Origin: QQUJ01 sp050287605
GTDB lineage: Bacteria > Pseudomonadota > Gammaproteobacteria > QQUJ01
Assembly: GCA_050287605.1 (NCBI GenBank)
Contig: JBNKCG010000018.1
Location: forward strand, 110,744 to 174,743
Length of the DNA stretch: 64,000 nt
Reading direction: 5' to 3'
A model generated the notes under the pieces. That model was not told the DNA's origin. It saw only the letters and a program-made list of their open reading frames with translations, and made no database searches. This document shows, one piece after another, positions 37,806-48,037 of this stretch; positions within the stretch are counted from its first letter, which is position 1, and each line of letters begins with the position of its first letter. Made by a program: the position numbers and the translations under genes.

Positions 37806-37835
37806 ATTTTACTGGAAGAGCCCCTCGGGTGTCCA
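37806..37835 (-). promoter_or_regulatory. Sigma-70 promoter of carAB
   Basis: On the minus strand TGGACA (37835-37830) and TAAAAT (37811-37806), 18 bases apart; transcription is predicted to begin near 37799. It lies just downstream of the dapB stop. Confidence 0.62.
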
Positions 37836-37860
37836 CGCGAGGCCCCGCTTTCCTTTCCCG

Positions 37861-38667
37861 TCAATCACGTAGACCGAGCACATCCTGCATATCGTAGAGC
37901 CCATCCGGCCGCTGCATGATCCACGCCGCGGCACGCATCGCCCCTTTGGCGAAGGTCATGCGGCTGGAGGCCTTGTGGGTGATCTCCACCCGCTCGCCAA
38001 GCCCGGCGAACAGAACCGTATGATCGCCGACGATGTCACCGGCGCGGATGGTCTCGAAGCCGATGGTCCTGCGGTCGCGTTCGCCGGTGCGGCCCTGGCG
38101 GCCATAAACAGCACAGCTCTTGAGATCGCGGCCCAGCGCCTCGGCGACCACCTCGCCCATACGCAGCGCCGTGCCCGACGGGGCATCGACCTTGTGGCGG
38201 TGATGGGCCTCGATGATTTCGATGTCCACCTCGTCGCCCAACACCCGCGCCGCGAGATCGAGCAGCTTGAAGCAGAGATTGACGCCGACGCTCATATTGG
38301 GGGCAAAGACGATACCGATGCTATCGGCTGCGTCCTGCAGCGCCGCGCGCTGCGCCTCATCCAGCCCAGTGGTACCAATCACCATGCGCCGCCCCGCCGC
38401 GCGGCATACCGCCAGGTTGGCGGCCGTGGCTTCGGGCAGTGTGAAGTCCACCAGCACGTCGAAGCGCTCGGCCGCCTCGTCGAGACGATCGGTCACCTCG
38501 ACACCCAAGGCGTCGCCACCCGCCAGCACGCCAGCGTCGACCCCGAGCGCCGCACTTCCGGGGCGTTCGACGGCGGCGCCCAGTTCCAGCCCTTCGGTCT
38601 GACGGCACGCCTCGATGAGCGTGCGTCCCATACGTCCGGCGGCACCGGTGATTGCGATCCTGGTCAT
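37861..38667 (-). CDS. dapB: 4-hydroxy-tetrahydrodipicolinate reductase
   Basis: NAD(P)H-dependent step of the diaminopimelate/lysine pathway. 268 residues. The N-terminal Rossmann GAAGRMGR, the active-site region EIIEAHHRHKVDAPSGTAL and the C-terminal FAKGAMRAAAWI are typical. The start ATG at 38667 has AAGGG upstream; an in-frame extension to 38700 is not conserved. Located between dnaJ and carA, as in pseudomonads. Confidence 0.97.
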   Translation of the reverse strand: MTRIAITGAAGRMGRTLIEACRQTEGLELGAAVERPGSAALGVDAGVLAGGDALGVEVTDRLDEAAERFDVLVDFTLPEATAANLAVCRAAGRRMVIGTTGLDEAQRAALQDAADSIGIVFAPNMSVGVNLCFKLLDLAARVLGDEVDIEIIEAHHRHKVDAPSGTALRMGEVVAEALGRDLKSCAVYGRQGRTGERDRRTIGFETIRAGDIVGDHTVLFAGLGERVEITHKASSRMTFAKGAMRAAAWIMQRPDGLYDMQDVLGLRD

Positions 38668-38732
38668 TACGTGGCCCTTCACTTGGCTACCAACACCCAA
38701 CGCTGAGTCGCGGAGAGGTACAGAAGACTCGC

Positions 38733-39866
38733 TCAGAATCCGATGTTTTCAAAGAACTTCTTCACCCCGTCCAGCCACGTCGTGGCGCGCGGATTGTGGT
38801 GGTCGACATCCTCGCCCAGGGATTTCTCGAACTCCTCCAGCAGTTCCTTCTGGTGCGCCGTGAGATTGACCGGGGTCTCCACCTGCACCCGACACATCAG
38901 GTCACCCACCGCGCCCCCGCGCACCGGCTTCACCCCCTTGCCGCGCAGGCGAAAGAGCTTGCCGGTCTGGGTTTCCGGAGGAATCTTGAGCACCACCTTG
39001 CCATCCAGGGTCGGCACGTCCAGCTCGCCGCCCAACACCGCCGCGGTAAAGCTGATAGGGACTTCGCAGTAGAGGTGGTTGTCCTCGCGGGTGAAAATGG
39101 GGTGCTCCTTGACCATCACGTGCACGTAGAGGTCGCCGGGCGGTCCGCCGTTCTCCCCTGCCTCGCCCTCGCCCCCGAGACGGATGCGATCTCCCGTATC
39201 GACGCCGGCGGGCACCCGCACCGAGAGCGTCTTCTGCTCCTGCTTACGGCCGCGGCCGTGGCACTCCCCGCACGGGTCGCTGATGATGGTGCCGCGCCCG
39301 TGACAGCGCGGGCAAGTCTGCTGCACGGCGAAAAAGCCCTGCTGCATGCGCACCTGGCCATGCCCGCCGCAGGTGGGACAGGTGGTGGGGCTGGAGCCCT
39401 TCTTGGCGCCGCTGCCACCGCAACTGTCGCAATGGACCAGGGTAGGGACGCGGATCTTGACTGTGGTGCCGCGAACCGCGTCCTCCAGCGTCAACTCGAG
39501 GTTGTAGCGCAGATCGGCGCCGCGGTAAACCCGCTGCCCGCCACCCCCGCGGCCGCCACCGAAGATGTCGCCGAACACGTCGCCGAAGATATCGCTGAAA
39601 TTGGGTCCGCCGCCCCCAAATCCGCCCGCCCCGGCAGAGGGATCGACACCGGCGTGACCGAACTGGTCGTAGGCGGCACGCTTCTGGGCGTCGCCCAACA
39701 CCTCGTAGGCCTCTTTGGCCTCCTTGAAGTTCTCCTCCGCAACGCTGTCGCCGGGATTGCGGTCGGGGTGGTGCTTCATGGCCAGGCGCCGATAGGCCTT
39801 CTTCAGCTCGGCCTCGCTGGCGTTGCGGTTGACCCCCAGCACTTCGTAGTAGTCGCGTTTCGACAT
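38733..39866 (-). CDS. dnaJ: Chaperone protein DnaJ (Hsp40)
   Basis: DnaK co-chaperone, 377 residues. J domain with HPD (KHHPDRNPGD), a Gly/Phe-rich linker (about 75-115), four CxxCxGxG zinc motifs (CDSCGGSG, CPTCGGHG, CPRCHGRG, CGECHGRG) and C-terminal peptide-binding domains. Lies 129 bases downstream of dnaK, with an intergenic hairpin. Confidence 0.98.
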   Translation of the reverse strand: MSKRDYYEVLGVNRNASEAELKKAYRRLAMKHHPDRNPGDSVAEENFKEAKEAYEVLGDAQKRAAYDQFGHAGVDPSAGAGGFGGGGPNFSDIFGDVFGDIFGGGRGGGGQRVYRGADLRYNLELTLEDAVRGTTVKIRVPTLVHCDSCGGSGAKKGSSPTTCPTCGGHGQVRMQQGFFAVQQTCPRCHGRGTIISDPCGECHGRGRKQEQKTLSVRVPAGVDTGDRIRLGGEGEAGENGGPPGDLYVHVMVKEHPIFTREDNHLYCEVPISFTAAVLGGELDVPTLDGKVVLKIPPETQTGKLFRLRGKGVKPVRGGAVGDLMCRVQVETPVNLTAHQKELLEEFEKSLGEDVDHHNPRATTWLDGVKKFFENIGF

Positions 39867-39936
39867 CGCTCGTGTGTTCTTGGTTAGCGGTAGACCGACT
39901 CCGTGACTGGCCGGCGGATCCTATTAAACGACGTAA

Positions 39937-39962
39937 GCGCGCAGGCGATCACGCCTGCACGC
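39937..39962 (-). other. Hairpin between dnaK and dnaJ
   Basis: An 11-bp stem with one G-T wobble and a four-base loop; no T run follows, so it should not terminate transcription. It may lower dnaJ expression relative to dnaK or protect mRNA ends. Confidence 0.6.
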
Positions 39963-39995
39963 TCACAGTCTTGAGCTACAACGGTCGATAGCGAA

Positions 39996-41924
<1,929 letters not shown>

Positions 41925-42004
41925 GACTGCGATCTCCGCTCTTCTCTCCCGCTGGGCGGGGCTGGATGTTCAAATTCGTCGGCTGATTACCAAGCGTGTT
42001 GCCT

Positions 42005-42032
42005 AAATGGGGGCAGCGATTGCGTTTTCAAG
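42005..42032 (-). promoter_or_regulatory. Sigma-32 heat-shock promoter of dnaK
   Basis: On the minus strand CTTGAAA (42032-42026), 13 bases, CCCCATTT (42012-42005). Both boxes match the sigma-32 consensus perfectly and the spacing is canonical. The -35 overlaps the last codons of grpE. Confidence 0.88.
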
Positions 42033-42663
42033 CGCGCTCGTCCACCTTGGAACCCGGCTCCTGTGCCGCCCCCGACGAAACCACCACCAGGGCCGGACGG
42101 ATCAGCCGGTCATTCAGCAGATAGCCCTTCTGGAACACGTTGAGCACGGTGTTGGGCTCCACGTGGCTGGCGGGTTGGGTGGTCATCGCCTGGTGGAACT
42201 CCGGGTTGAAGCGCTCGCCCTCCGGGTTGACCGCCCGAATGCCGAATTTCTCCAAGGCCCCGGTCAGCAGCTTGAGCGTCAGTTCGCTCCCTTCGCGGAG
42301 CTTGGCCACCGTGGCGCCCTCTCCCGTCGCGGCCGCCAGCCCCAACTCCAGGCTGTCGATCACGGGAAGCAGCTCCTGGGCCACGCGGTCCAGGGCGTAT
42401 TTATGGGCGTTTTCCAGTTCACGCTCGGTGCGCCTGCGTAGGTTCTCCATCTCCGCCTTGGTGCGCAGCAGCTGATCCCAGTGCTCGCTGGCCTTGGCTT
42501 CGGCGGCACTCAACTGGCTGCGCAACTGCTCCGGCTCGTCGCCACCCGGCGCCATGTCGGCAGCAGCCGCCTCCGTTGCGGCCTCAACCTGAGCGGTCTC
42601 AGCCGCCGGTTCCGGCACGACGCCGCCGGGCATCTCCTCGCTCTGAGTTTTCTTTTCTGCCAT
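42028..42663 (-). CDS. grpE: Nucleotide exchange factor GrpE
   Basis: Releases ADP from DnaK and acts as a thermosensor. 211 residues: an acidic, poorly conserved first ~60 residues, a long coiled coil (about 65-115), and a C-terminal beta domain with the family motif NPEGERFNPEFHQAM and the FQKGYLLNDRLIRPALVVV end. Between hrcA and dnaK. Confidence 0.97.
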   Translation of the reverse strand: MAEKKTQSEEMPGGVVPEPAAETAQVEAATEAAAADMAPGGDEPEQLRSQLSAAEAKASEHWDQLLRTKAEMENLRRRTERELENAHKYALDRVAQELLPVIDSLELGLAAATGEGATVAKLREGSELTLKLLTGALEKFGIRAVNPEGERFNPEFHQAMTTQPASHVEPNTVLNVFQKGYLLNDRLIRPALVVVSSGAAQEPGSKVDERA

Positions 42664-42793
42664 CGCTTACCCGAACTCCGTCTTCAACTTGTTGAATTCA
42701 AAATAAAACAACGCCCTACCTCGGGACGTCGACGTCAATTTCGCGCGACCCGCCGCCACGCCACGCAACCGCGGCGGGACGATCCAAACCGAC

Positions 42794-42821
42794 ACATGGG
42801 GATGGCTAGCGCTGATTCAAG
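42794..42821 (-). promoter_or_regulatory. Sigma-32 heat-shock promoter of grpE
   Basis: On the minus strand CTTGAAT (42821-42815), 13 bases, CCCCATGT (42801-42794). The -10 is a perfect match and the -35 differs at one base. It overlaps the 3' end of hrcA. Confidence 0.85.
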
Positions 42822-43858
42822 GCCGCAGTCAGCAACCGCGCCGTGACGTCGACCATAGGGATGACGCGGTTGTACGCCATGCGCGTCGGTCCGATGATCC
42901 CCAGCACGCCGACGGTCTCGTCGCTGACCCGGTAGGGTGCCGTAACCACGCTGCACTGGTCCAGGACGCTGTAACCCGATTCCTCGCCGATGTAGATCTG
43001 CACCCCCTTCGCCTCCAGACACTGATCGAAGAGATGCAGCAGATCGCGTTTCTGGTTGAACGCCTCGAACAGACCGCGCAACCGATCCACGCTGGAGAGT
43101 TCGGAAAACCCCATCAGGTTGGTCTGGCCGCTCATGACGTAGTCGGCCTGCTCGGCGGTTTCGTCCGTGAAGGTCTTTTCCGCCATCTCCACCACCACCT
43201 GCATCTCCAGCGTGACGCTCTGGCGCAGGTCGTCCATCTCGCTGACCAGGCGCCGGCGCAGCACCTCCAGCTCCTGCCCGATGCCGTGCTGGTTGATGTA
43301 GTTGGCAGCCTGCTCCAGCTGCGAGCGCGTGTAGGCGCGCTGGGTCTGGATCACACGGTTCTGCACCTCGCCTTCGGAGGAAACCAGGATCACCAGCACC
43401 CGGTTGCCCGACAGCGAGAGAAACTCCACCTGGCGCAGCACCACATGGTCGCGGCGCGGTAGCGTCACCACACCTGCCATCTTGGTCAGCTCGGAGAGCA
43501 GGCTGGAGGCGTGGCCCAGCAGCTCTTGGGGATCGGCGTTGAGGCGCAGCTCGCTGCGCAGCTTCTGGATCTCCTTGCGACCCAACGGGCTGACGGTGAG
43601 TAGGCTGTCGACGAATACCCGATACCCCTTGACCGTGGGCACCCGCCCCGCTGAGGTGTGCGGAGCGGCGACTAGCCCCAGATCCTCGAGGTCCGCCATC
43701 ACGTTGCGGACGGTAGCGGGGCTCAGGTCGAGCCCGCTGTCCCGCGACAGGGTCCGCGAACCGACCGGCTCGCCGTCGGCGATAAAGCGCTCCACCAGTG
43801 CCTTCAGGAGGTGCTGGCCACGTTCGGAAAGGGGTTGTCGGCTACTGAGTTCGGCCAT
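42806..43858 (-). CDS. hrcA: Heat-inducible transcription repressor HrcA
   Basis: CIRCE-binding repressor, 350 residues. The winged-helix N-terminus contains LSPATVRNVMADLEDLGL and HTSAGRVPTVKGYRVFVD; the rest is a GAF-like domain and dimerisation insert. It lies directly downstream of a CIRCE operator and is probably autoregulated. HrcA is absent from E. coli but present in many Chromatiales- and Xanthomonas-like genomes. No good Shine-Dalgarno is visible at the ATG at 43858. Confidence 0.97.
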   Translation of the reverse strand: MAELSSRQPLSERGQHLLKALVERFIADGEPVGSRTLSRDSGLDLSPATVRNVMADLEDLGLVAAPHTSAGRVPTVKGYRVFVDSLLTVSPLGRKEIQKLRSELRLNADPQELLGHASSLLSELTKMAGVVTLPRRDHVVLRQVEFLSLSGNRVLVILVSSEGEVQNRVIQTQRAYTRSQLEQAANYINQHGIGQELEVLRRRLVSEMDDLRQSVTLEMQVVVEMAEKTFTDETAEQADYVMSGQTNLMGFSELSSVDRLRGLFEAFNQKRDLLHLFDQCLEAKGVQIYIGEESGYSVLDQCSVVTAPYRVSDETVGVLGIIGPTRMAYNRVIPMVDVTARLLTAALNQR

Positions 43859-43899
43859 CGATCACATCGGACAATCTGCGCGTTCGGACCACCACTTCT

Positions 43900-43926
43900 T
43901 TGGCACTCTATGTTACCGAGTGCTAA
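43900..43926 (-). promoter_or_regulatory. CIRCE operator
   Basis: TTGGCACTC, nine bases, GAGTGCTAA: one mismatch from the CIRCE consensus (TTAGCACTC-N9-GAGTGCTAA). It covers the spacer and -10 of the hrcA promoter, 42 bases before the hrcA ATG. Confidence 0.92.
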
Positions 43927-43933
43927 TCGTCAA
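43905..43933 (-). promoter_or_regulatory. Sigma-70 promoter of hrcA
   Basis: On the minus strand TTGACG (43933-43928), 17 bases, TAGAGT (43910-43905). CIRCE lies inside it, so HrcA binding would block RNA polymerase. Confidence 0.85.
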
Positions 43934-44071
43934 GGTCGCTTGGCGACACCTTGCGGGCATGCTAAGTTGAGCCGCCGGTTGCGGTCTCAAGCCTGTTTTG
44001 TCCGGCCGCAACAGGCCCTCGACCCCGCCCGTCTCGCTACCTTGGAATGAACCGTCAGGCGTCAATACCCG

Positions 44072-45748
44072 ATGCTCACAGATCTGCAGATTCGCGATTT
44101 CGTCATCGTCGAGCACCTCGAACTGGAGTTCCACGACGGCATGAGCGTAATGACCGGCGAGACCGGAGCGGGCAAATCCATCGTGGTCGACGCGCTCGGG
44201 CTGATATTGGGCGAACGCGCCGACAGCGGGCTGATCAGTCCGGCGGCCGAACAGGCCGAGGTGATCGGCAGCTTCGATCTTGCGCAGGCGCCCGATGCCC
44301 GCCGGTGGTTGCAGGAGGAGTCGCTGGAGGACGATGGCGAGTGCCATGTGCGCCGCGTGATCAGTGTGCAGGGACGCACCAAGGCCTGGATCAACGGGCG
44401 CCCGGTCACCCTGCAGCAGCTCAAGTCGTTGGGCGACCGCCTGGTGGACATCCACGGTCAGCACGAACACCAATCCCTGCTGCAACGCGCCCTGCAGCGC
44501 GACCTGCTCGATGCCTACGCAGGCAACGGCGAGCTGCGGGAACAGGCGGCGCGGCTGGCACGAACCTACGGTCAGCTACGCGCCGAACTGGAGACCCTGG
44601 ATCAGACCAATGCCGCGCGCAGCGCGCGGCGCGAGCTGCTCGCCTACCAGATCCGCGAGCTGGAGGAACTCGATCCGCAGACCGGCGAACTGCCGGAATT
44701 GGAAGCCGAACACGGCCGACTTGCCAACGCCGAGGCCCTGCTCAGCGCCTGCGAAGCGGCACGCCAGACGCTGTATGACGCTGACGAGGGCAACGCCGCC
44801 TCCATGCTCAGTCACACATTGGGCGACCTGGAACCCTATACCGCCTACGCCCCACGCCTGGCCGAAGCCCACGAACTGCTGGCCAACTGCGCCATCCAGC
44901 TCCAGGAGGCGGTACGCAGCCTGCGCGACGCAGCGGATCACATCGAGCTCGATCCGGAACGGTTGAGCGCGATCGATGCGCGGCTCGCCCAGACCTCCGA
45001 CCTCGCCCGCAAACACCGTGTCGCCGGCGACGAACTGCCAGCGCTGCTAGAGGCGCTACGCGACGAGCAACGCGGCCTGGAATCGGCGGATGAACGCCTC
45101 GACGGTTTGCGCGAGGAATTGGAGCAAGCCAGCGCCGCCTACCGCGACGTGGCGCTGTCCCTGCGCGAGGCCCGGCGGAGCGCCGCCACCGAGTTGGCAC
45201 AGGCGGTTACCGAGCACATGCAAAACCTGGCCATGGTGGGGGGACGCTTTGACATCACCCTCGAACCGGTGGCGGACGAAACGCCGCTGCCGCACGGCTG
45301 GGACCAGGTGGAATTTCTCGTCAGCGCCAATCCCGGGCAGCCCCTGCGCCCCCTCAGCAAGGTCGCCTCCGGCGGCGAGCTGTCACGCATCAGCCTCGCC
45401 ATACAAGTCGTCACCACCCGTAACGCCACCATTCCCACCCTGGTCTTCGACGAGGTCGACGTTGGCATCGGCGGCGGCGTCGCCGAAACGGTGGGAACCC
45501 TACTGCGGCAGTTGGGCGCCAACCGGCAGGTTCTCTGCGTCACCCACCTGCCGCAGGTGGCGGCGCTGGGTCATCATCACTTTGCCGTCAGCAAGAGCAG
45601 CGACGGCCACACCACCCAAGTGGCAATTCGCCCGCTACGCGGGACCGAACGGGTGCGGGAATTGGCCCGCATGCTGGGCGGACTCGAGATCACCGCCCAA
45701 ACCGAAGCCCACGCCCGCGAAATGATGGAGCGCTGGCAAAACGCCTAG
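44072..45748 (+). CDS. recN: DNA repair protein RecN
   Basis: SMC-like ATPase acting in double-strand-break repair, 558 residues. Walker A GETGAGKS at 29-36, a central coiled coil (about 150-370), the signature KVASGGELSRISLAI and Walker B TLVFDEVDVGIGG. Divergent from hrcA. I find no standard LexA box upstream. Its TAG stop overlaps that of the convergent fur gene (CTAG). Confidence 0.97.
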   Translation: MLTDLQIRDFVIVEHLELEFHDGMSVMTGETGAGKSIVVDALGLILGERADSGLISPAAEQAEVIGSFDLAQAPDARRWLQEESLEDDGECHVRRVISVQGRTKAWINGRPVTLQQLKSLGDRLVDIHGQHEHQSLLQRALQRDLLDAYAGNGELREQAARLARTYGQLRAELETLDQTNAARSARRELLAYQIRELEELDPQTGELPELEAEHGRLANAEALLSACEAARQTLYDADEGNAASMLSHTLGDLEPYTAYAPRLAEAHELLANCAIQLQEAVRSLRDAADHIELDPERLSAIDARLAQTSDLARKHRVAGDELPALLEALRDEQRGLESADERLDGLREELEQASAAYRDVALSLREARRSAATELAQAVTEHMQNLAMVGGRFDITLEPVADETPLPHGWDQVEFLVSANPGQPLRPLSKVASGGELSRISLAIQVVTTRNATIPTLVFDEVDVGIGGGVAETVGTLLRQLGANRQVLCVTHLPQVAALGHHHFAVSKSSDGHTTQVAIRPLRGTERVRELARMLGGLEITAQTEAHAREMMERWQNA

Positions 45749-46167
45749 CCGGTGCTCTTGGCCTGACATCCAGAACACAAGCCGTAGATATAGAGAACGT
45801 GATCGGTGATCTCGTAGCCGGCTTTCTGGGCGATCGAGCGCTGCAGCATTTCGATATCGTCGTTGTGAAACTCGTCGACGCGACCGCAACGCACGCAAAC
45901 GATATGGTCGTGGTGCTTGTTTTGGGCCAGTTCGTAGACAGCGTGGCCACTCTCGAAATGGTGGCGGGTCAACAGGCCGGCCGATTCGAACTGGGTAAGC
46001 ACGCGATAGACGGTCGCCAGTCCGATGTCGTGCCCATCCTCCAGCAGCCGGCGATAGACCTCCTCGGCCCCCATGTGCAGTGCAGGACTGGACTCGAACA
46101 TCTCCAGAATACGCAGCCGCGGCTGCGTCACCTTCAACCCGGCGTTACGGATCTCGTCGCCTTCCAC
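45745..46167 (-). CDS. fur: Ferric uptake regulator Fur
   Basis: Iron-responsive repressor, 140 residues. Winged-helix domain with LATVYRVLTQFESAGL, metal-site HHDH segment (NKHHDHIVCVRCG), and two C-x2-C pairs (CVRC, CSGC) for structural zinc. Starts with GTG at 46167, supported by AGGAGG upstream. Overlaps recN by four bases at the 3' end; divergent from bamE, the usual gammaproteobacterial fur-bamE pairing. Confidence 0.97.
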   Translation of the reverse strand: MEGDEIRNAGLKVTQPRLRILEMFESSPALHMGAEEVYRRLLEDGHDIGLATVYRVLTQFESAGLLTRHHFESGHAVYELAQNKHHDHIVCVRCGRVDEFHNDDIEMLQRSIAQKAGYEITDHVLYIYGLCSGCQAKSTG

Positions 46168-46195
46168 CTCGCTGTCCTCCTCAGCGTCCGCCCGT

Positions 46196-46224
46196 GTTCA
46201 AGGCAGGCACTTTTGGTTATTATC
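46196..46224 (+). promoter_or_regulatory. Sigma-70 promoter of bamE
   Basis: TTCAAA (46196-46201) and TATTAT (46219-46224) with a 17-base spacer; 41 bases before the bamE ATG. Confidence 0.55.
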
Positions 46225-46265
46225 CCGCCCCTTCACGGTCTTTATGACCTTCTGGGCAACCTTAA

Positions 46266-46607
46266 ATGAAAATCGTTCCGCCTTCCACATTCGCAGCCGT
46301 GCTCCTCGCGGCACTCCTCAGTGGCTGCAGTTCATGGGTGTATAAAGCCGACATTCAACAGGGAAATATCATCGACGCGGCCGCCGCGGAGAAGCTCAGC
46401 GTGGGGATGGACAGGCGTCAGGTGCTGTTCCTGCTCGGCAGCCCGGCGGTGCGGGACCCGTTTCACGCCGAGCGGTGGGACTACGTCTACTACCTGCTAC
46501 CCGGCAAGGGAACCTCTAAGCTGGAGTCGCTCACGGTCTATTTCGAGGATGGCAAGGTCGCGCGCGTGGAGCGTCGCCCCCTGAACGACGAGGCCGCCCA
46601 AGGCTGA
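46266..46607 (+). CDS. bamE: Outer-membrane assembly lipoprotein BamE (SmpA)
   Basis: Lipoprotein of the BAM complex that inserts beta-barrel proteins into the outer membrane. 113 residues. The signal peptide ends in lipobox LSGC, with Cys21 the lipidated residue. YKADIQQGNII, the GMDRRQVLFLLGSP motif and the DPFHAERWDYVYYL segment are diagnostic. Divergent from fur. Confidence 0.96.
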   Translation: MKIVPPSTFAAVLLAALLSGCSSWVYKADIQQGNIIDAAAAEKLSVGMDRRQVLFLLGSPAVRDPFHAERWDYVYYLLPGKGTSKLESLTVYFEDGKVARVERRPLNDEAAQG

Positions 46608-46675
46608 TCGGAACGCCCCGCACTCGCACCCCATACCGACTGTCGCCACTCCGGTTCTCTTTAGGCGGCGGAGCA

Positions 46676-46960
46676 TCATTCAGCGGACGCCTTCTTGCGC
46701 GCCGCCCTGGGATCCGCCACCAACGGCCGGTAGATCTCCACGCGATCCCCGTCGCGCAAGGCGTGGTCCAGCTTGCAAGCCCTGCCGAAGATGCCCACCT
46801 TGTTGTTCTGCAAATCGATCGCCGGATGGCGTTGCAAGATGCCGCATTGTTCGATGGCCTGTTGAACCGACGTTCCGGATGCCACGGTCGCGGGCAACAC
46901 CGTTGCCTTACCCGGCTCCGCATAGACCACTTCCACGGTGATGGAATCAGGAGTTGCCAT
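46676..46960 (-). CDS. rnfH: RnfH family ubiquitin-fold protein (RatB)
   Basis: 94 residues, beta-grasp fold, UPF0125 family. Conserved core VEVVYAEPGKATVLP, NKVGIFGRACKLDHALRDGD and VEIYRPLVADP. Start ATG at 46960, overlapping the ratA stop by 14 bases. ratA-rnfH next to smpB-ssrA is a conserved gammaproteobacterial block; the biochemical role of RnfH is not settled. Confidence 0.93.
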   Translation of the reverse strand: MATPDSITVEVVYAEPGKATVLPATVASGTSVQQAIEQCGILQRHPAIDLQNNKVGIFGRACKLDHALRDGDRVEIYRPLVADPRAARKKASAE

Positions 46961-47384
46961 AGATTTCGTGCGCCCTCTTACAAAATGCATCAACCAAGGA
47001 GTTGGCGAGCTGGTGAAAGATCGGACCGAACGCGAACTGAATCAACCGGCTGGAGAACTCGAACTCGAGATCCAGCAGAATCCGCGTGCGCCGCTCCGCC
47101 AAAACATCGAAGCGCCAAAATCCCTCCAGCAGACGGAACGGACCCTCCACCAAGCGGATTTCGATCATCTTGCCGGGTTGGACCCGGTTGCAGGTGGTGA
47201 ATGTCTTGCGCACGCCACCCCGCGCCAGATCCACCGAGGCGCGGATCTCGTCTCCCTGGCGGCTCAGAATGCGGCTGCCGGTACACCCGGGAAGAAACTG
47301 GGGATACGACTCAATGTCGTTCACCAATTCGAACATCTGCTCCGCGCTATAGGGAACCAACGAACTGCGTTTGACTACCGGCAC
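46947..47384 (-). CDS. ratA: START/Coq10-fold protein RatA
   Basis: 145 residues from the GTG at 47384, with AGGAGG about eleven bases upstream; the in-frame extension to 47462 is not conserved. Family sequence SSLVPYSAEQMFELVNDIESYPQFLPGC is split here by residues 7-34. RatA homologues bind 50S subunits in E. coli, and the fold is shared with ubiquinone-binding Coq10; which role applies here cannot be told from sequence. Divergent from smpB. Confidence 0.93.
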   Translation of the reverse strand: MPVVKRSSLVPYSAEQMFELVNDIESYPQFLPGCTGSRILSRQGDEIRASVDLARGGVRKTFTTCNRVQPGKMIEIRLVEGPFRLLEGFWRFDVLAERRTRILLDLEFEFSSRLIQFAFGPIFHQLANSLVDAFCKRAHEIYGNS

Positions 47385-47491
47385 GACTGATTCATCCTCC
47401 TCGATAGCGGATTCCCGTGCGCGGAAACCCACGGTCGATCCGGCAAACACCGTAATTCGCAATTTTCCCCGGCGCAGACCAGCAAATTTTT

Positions 47492-47497
47492 TATAAT
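47492..47497 (+). promoter_or_regulatory. Consensus -10 box directly before smpB
   Basis: A perfect TATAAT ends six bases before the smpB ATG, with a TTTTT run upstream and no recognisable -35 or Shine-Dalgarno. If used, transcription would begin at or next to the start codon. Confidence 0.5.
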
Positions 47498-47503
47498 ATC
47501 CGA

Positions 47504-47980
47504 ATGTCCAGCAAAAAGAACAATGCCACAGCCAGCGCCACCATTGCGCTCAATAAAAAGGCCCGCCACGACTTCTTCATCGAAGAGCGCTACGAAGCGG
47601 GGCTGGCCCTGGAGGGATGGGAGGTCAAGAGCCTGCGCGCCGGACGCGTGCAGCTCAAGGAAAGTTACGTCCTGGTCCGCGAAGGCGAGGCGTGGCTGTT
47701 TGGCGCGCACCTCTCCCCGCTTCCCACCGCGTCGACCCACATCCACCCCGACCCGCTGCGCACCCGCAAGCTGCTGCTGCACCGCCAGGAGCTGGACAAA
47801 CTCATCGGCGCCGTCGAGCGCCGCGGCTACACCCTGGTCCCGCTCGCCCTGTATTGGAGCAAGGGTCGCGCCAAACTCGAGATCGGACTCGCAAAAGGCA
47901 AGAAACAGCACGACAAACGCGCCACGGAGAAAGACCGCGACTGGGAGCGCGAGAAACAGCGTCTACTGAAAACACACTGA
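47504..47980 (+). CDS. smpB: SsrA-binding protein SmpB
   Basis: tmRNA partner for rescue of stalled ribosomes, 158 residues. Conserved SATIALNKKARHDFFIEE-like start, LALEGWEVKSLRAGRVQLK, and the basic C-terminal tail (DRDWEREKQRLLKTH) that enters the mRNA channel. Lies 57 bases before the tmRNA gene. No Shine-Dalgarno; probably leaderless. Confidence 0.97.
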   Translation: MSSKKNNATASATIALNKKARHDFFIEERYEAGLALEGWEVKSLRAGRVQLKESYVLVREGEAWLFGAHLSPLPTASTHIHPDPLRTRKLLLHRQELDKLIGAVERRGYTLVPLALYWSKGRAKLEIGLAKGKKQHDKRATEKDRDWEREKQRLLKTH

Positions 47981-48037
47981 CCCCCGCAGTGGCGCGGAAC
48001 TTATCGCTGCTTTACACTCTCTATCCTCTACAACCTT

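Noticed and set aside
43985..44020. Possible LexA box before recN (CTG...CAG palindrome)
   Set aside because: The half-sites are 16 bases apart, not the ten of CTG-N10-CAG, so it does not fit the SOS operator.
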